This document shows positions 62,894 through 64,000 of a stretch of DNA of 64,000 bases, piece by piece. Source of the stretch: JBLHKT01 sp043101615. GTDB taxonomy: Bacteria; Planctomycetota; Phycisphaerae; Phycisphaerales; UBA1924. Under the pieces are notes generated by a model. The model was given only the letters and a program-made list of their open reading frames with translations, made no database searches and was not told where the DNA came from. The translations under genes and the position numbers were made by a program. The first letter of the stretch is position 1. Every line of letters begins with the position of its first letter. The DNA is taken from contig JBICID010000128.1 of the NCBI GenBank assembly GCA_043101615.1, positions 1 through 64,000 of the forward strand. The letters are read 5' to 3'.

Positions 62894-64000
62894 TCAGGCC
62901 GCGGAGGGCAGGTCGCCCAGGTCGTGTTCCTGTCTCTGGTGTTCCCGCACACGCTCGTCGTAGGCCGTGAAATCCAGCCGGACGAAGGCTCGCGCGAGCT
63001 GCGCATCGAACTGCTGGCCGGCGCACCGCTCGATCTCCTGGAGGACCAGGTCGCGCGGCATCGCGGGACGGTACGACCGCGTCGAGCTCATCGCGTCGAA
63101 GGTGTCGGCCAGTGCGATGATCCTGGCCATCAGCGGGATCTGCTCGCCCGAGAGGTTGTGCGGGTAGCCCCGCCCGTCCCAGCGTTCGTGGTGGTGCAGC
63201 ACCCCCGGCAGCACGTCCCGCAGCGCGGGGATGTCCCGCAGGATGCGGTACCCGATCTCCGGGTGGGCCCGGATCTTGTCGAACTCCTCGTCGGTGAGGC
63301 GCCCCGGCTTGGTCAGCACTTTCTCGGCGACGCCGATCTTGCCCACGTCGTGCACCAGCCCGGCGATGTGGATCCGGTCGCACTCCGCGGGCCGGAGCCC
63401 CACGCCCCTGGCCAGGGCCGAGGACAGCATCGCGACGCGTTCGGAGTGGCCCCGGGTGTACCGGTCCTTGGCGTCGATCGCCGCGGTGAGCGCCCGGAGC
63501 GTCCCGAGGAACGTGACCCGCTGGTCGTGGAACAGCAGGACGTTGTTGAGGAACGAGAAGACGTACCCGCCGACCGCCTCGAACAGCAGCGTCTCGTAGC
63601 TGCTGATCTGGTTGTCCCGCCCCGCCTTCAGCCCGGCGGCGAGCAGGCCGAGAATCTCGCCGTCGCGTCGGATGGGCTGCACCACGACCTGCGGTCCGAT
63701 CGCCCGGGGAATGCCGTGGCTCTCGTCCAGGATCATGCACTTGCCGTCCGCGGCGTCGATGCAGGCCTCCTCGAACAGCGCGACGTGATCGCGGTAGTGC
63801 CCGAGCACGATCTCGTCGTCGTTGACCGAGATCAGCTGTCCCTGCAGCCCCTCCGGGAGCCTCAGGTCGGAGGCGACCCGGGTGAGGACCCACCGGAAGG
63901 CGGTGGTCTCGTACAGGCGGGTCGTGATGTCGGTCAGCACACGCTCGGGGTGCGAGACGTCCCCCAGCAGGCGTCCGATGGAGTAGAGCGAATGGATCGT
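62894..64000 (-). CDS. GAF plus HD-GYP domain protein, N-terminus off right edge
   Basis: At least 369 residues visible. The first about 150 are a GAF-type sensor domain (it already begins IHSLYSIGRLLGDVSHPERV at the window edge, so the start lies outside). Then HD-GYP: RGHSERVAMLSSALARGVGL, IAGLVHDVGKIG, HPEIGYRIL, HHHERWDGRGYP, and IIALADTFDAMSS. The HD and the GYP motifs are intact, so cyclic-di-GMP phosphodiesterase activity is likely. It converges on the pseudopilin operon, whose function such signals often control. Confidence 0.9.
   Translation of the reverse strand, partial: TIHSLYSIGRLLGDVSHPERVLTDITTRLYETTAFRWVLTRVASDLRLPEGLQGQLISVNDDEIVLGHYRDHVALFEEACIDAADGKCMILDESHGIPRAIGPQVVVQPIRRDGEILGLLAAGLKAGRDNQISSYETLLFEAVGGYVFSFLNNVLLFHDQRVTFLGTLRALTAAIDAKDRYTRGHSERVAMLSSALARGVGLRPAECDRIHIAGLVHDVGKIGVAEKVLTKPGRLTDEEFDKIRAHPEIGYRILRDIPALRDVLPGVLHHHERWDGRGYPHNLSGEQIPLMARIIALADTFDAMSSTRSYRPAMPRDLVLQEIERCAGQQFDAQLARAFVRLDFTAYDERVREHQRQEHDLGDLPSAA

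Overview
The window is 64 kb of GC-rich bacterial DNA, densely coded on both strands. Its gene content points to Planctomycetota, probably the class Phycisphaerae (inference). The pointers are a secreted lamin-tail protein with a PEP-CTERM-like anchor, a pseudopilin with an H-X9-DG-like C-terminus, a two-subunit topoisomerase VI (rare in bacteria) and a major pseudopilin whose prepilin site reads RRA/FSLIE. There is no rRNA, CRISPR array, transposase or integrase. Four tRNA genes are present (Arg-TCT, Val-GAC, Thr-TGT, Tyr-GTA).

Left part (1-24.7 kb): a 5'-truncated view of fumarase, a degenerate transglutaminase-like protein, adk and fusA. A leftward run follows: ispH, rlmN, two tandem YwaF-type membrane proteins, a WecA/MraY-type phosphoglycosyltransferase and an O-antigen-ligase-like protein. 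A perfect 14-bp parS-type palindrome lies in the 3' end of one YwaF gene. Rightward come a squalene/phytoene synthase (divergent from ispH), a pseudopilin coupled to an M20 dipeptidase, a large membrane protein with an ABC ATPase, a prolyl oligopeptidase and RtcB.

Middle part (24.7-43 kb): a low-GC DUF1877 gene lies between a decayed copy of the topoisomerase VI A 3' end and the intact topoisomerase VI operon, which suggests an insertion. Then come the PEP-CTERM protein, ndk, csrA, an Nfu-type iron-sulfur scaffold and a lipoprotein with no normal start codon. An arginine-succinyltransferase-type cluster (M20 peptidase, class III aminotransferase, AstA, AstD) lacks AstB and AstE. After it come tilS, the cytochrome oxidase assembly pair ctaB and sco, and a secreted EEP-family hydrolase.

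Right part (43-64 kb): an OppC/OppD pair without OppB, a glycosyltransferase, xseA/xseB, a prepilin peptidase and an OmpA lipoprotein. After three tRNAs comes a long, mostly translationally coupled operon: histidine kinase, STAS protein, GspE, GspF, PilM/N/O-like proteins, a PilP/GspB-like protein and five pseudopilin-type proteins. It mixes type IV pilus platform parts with type II secretion pseudopilins and has no secretin. An intrinsic-terminator-like hairpin sits inside the leader-coding part of the second pseudopilin gene, just after the major pseudopilin, and may set pseudopilin stoichiometry. A convergent GAF/HD-GYP gene (c-di-GMP turnover) runs off the right edge.
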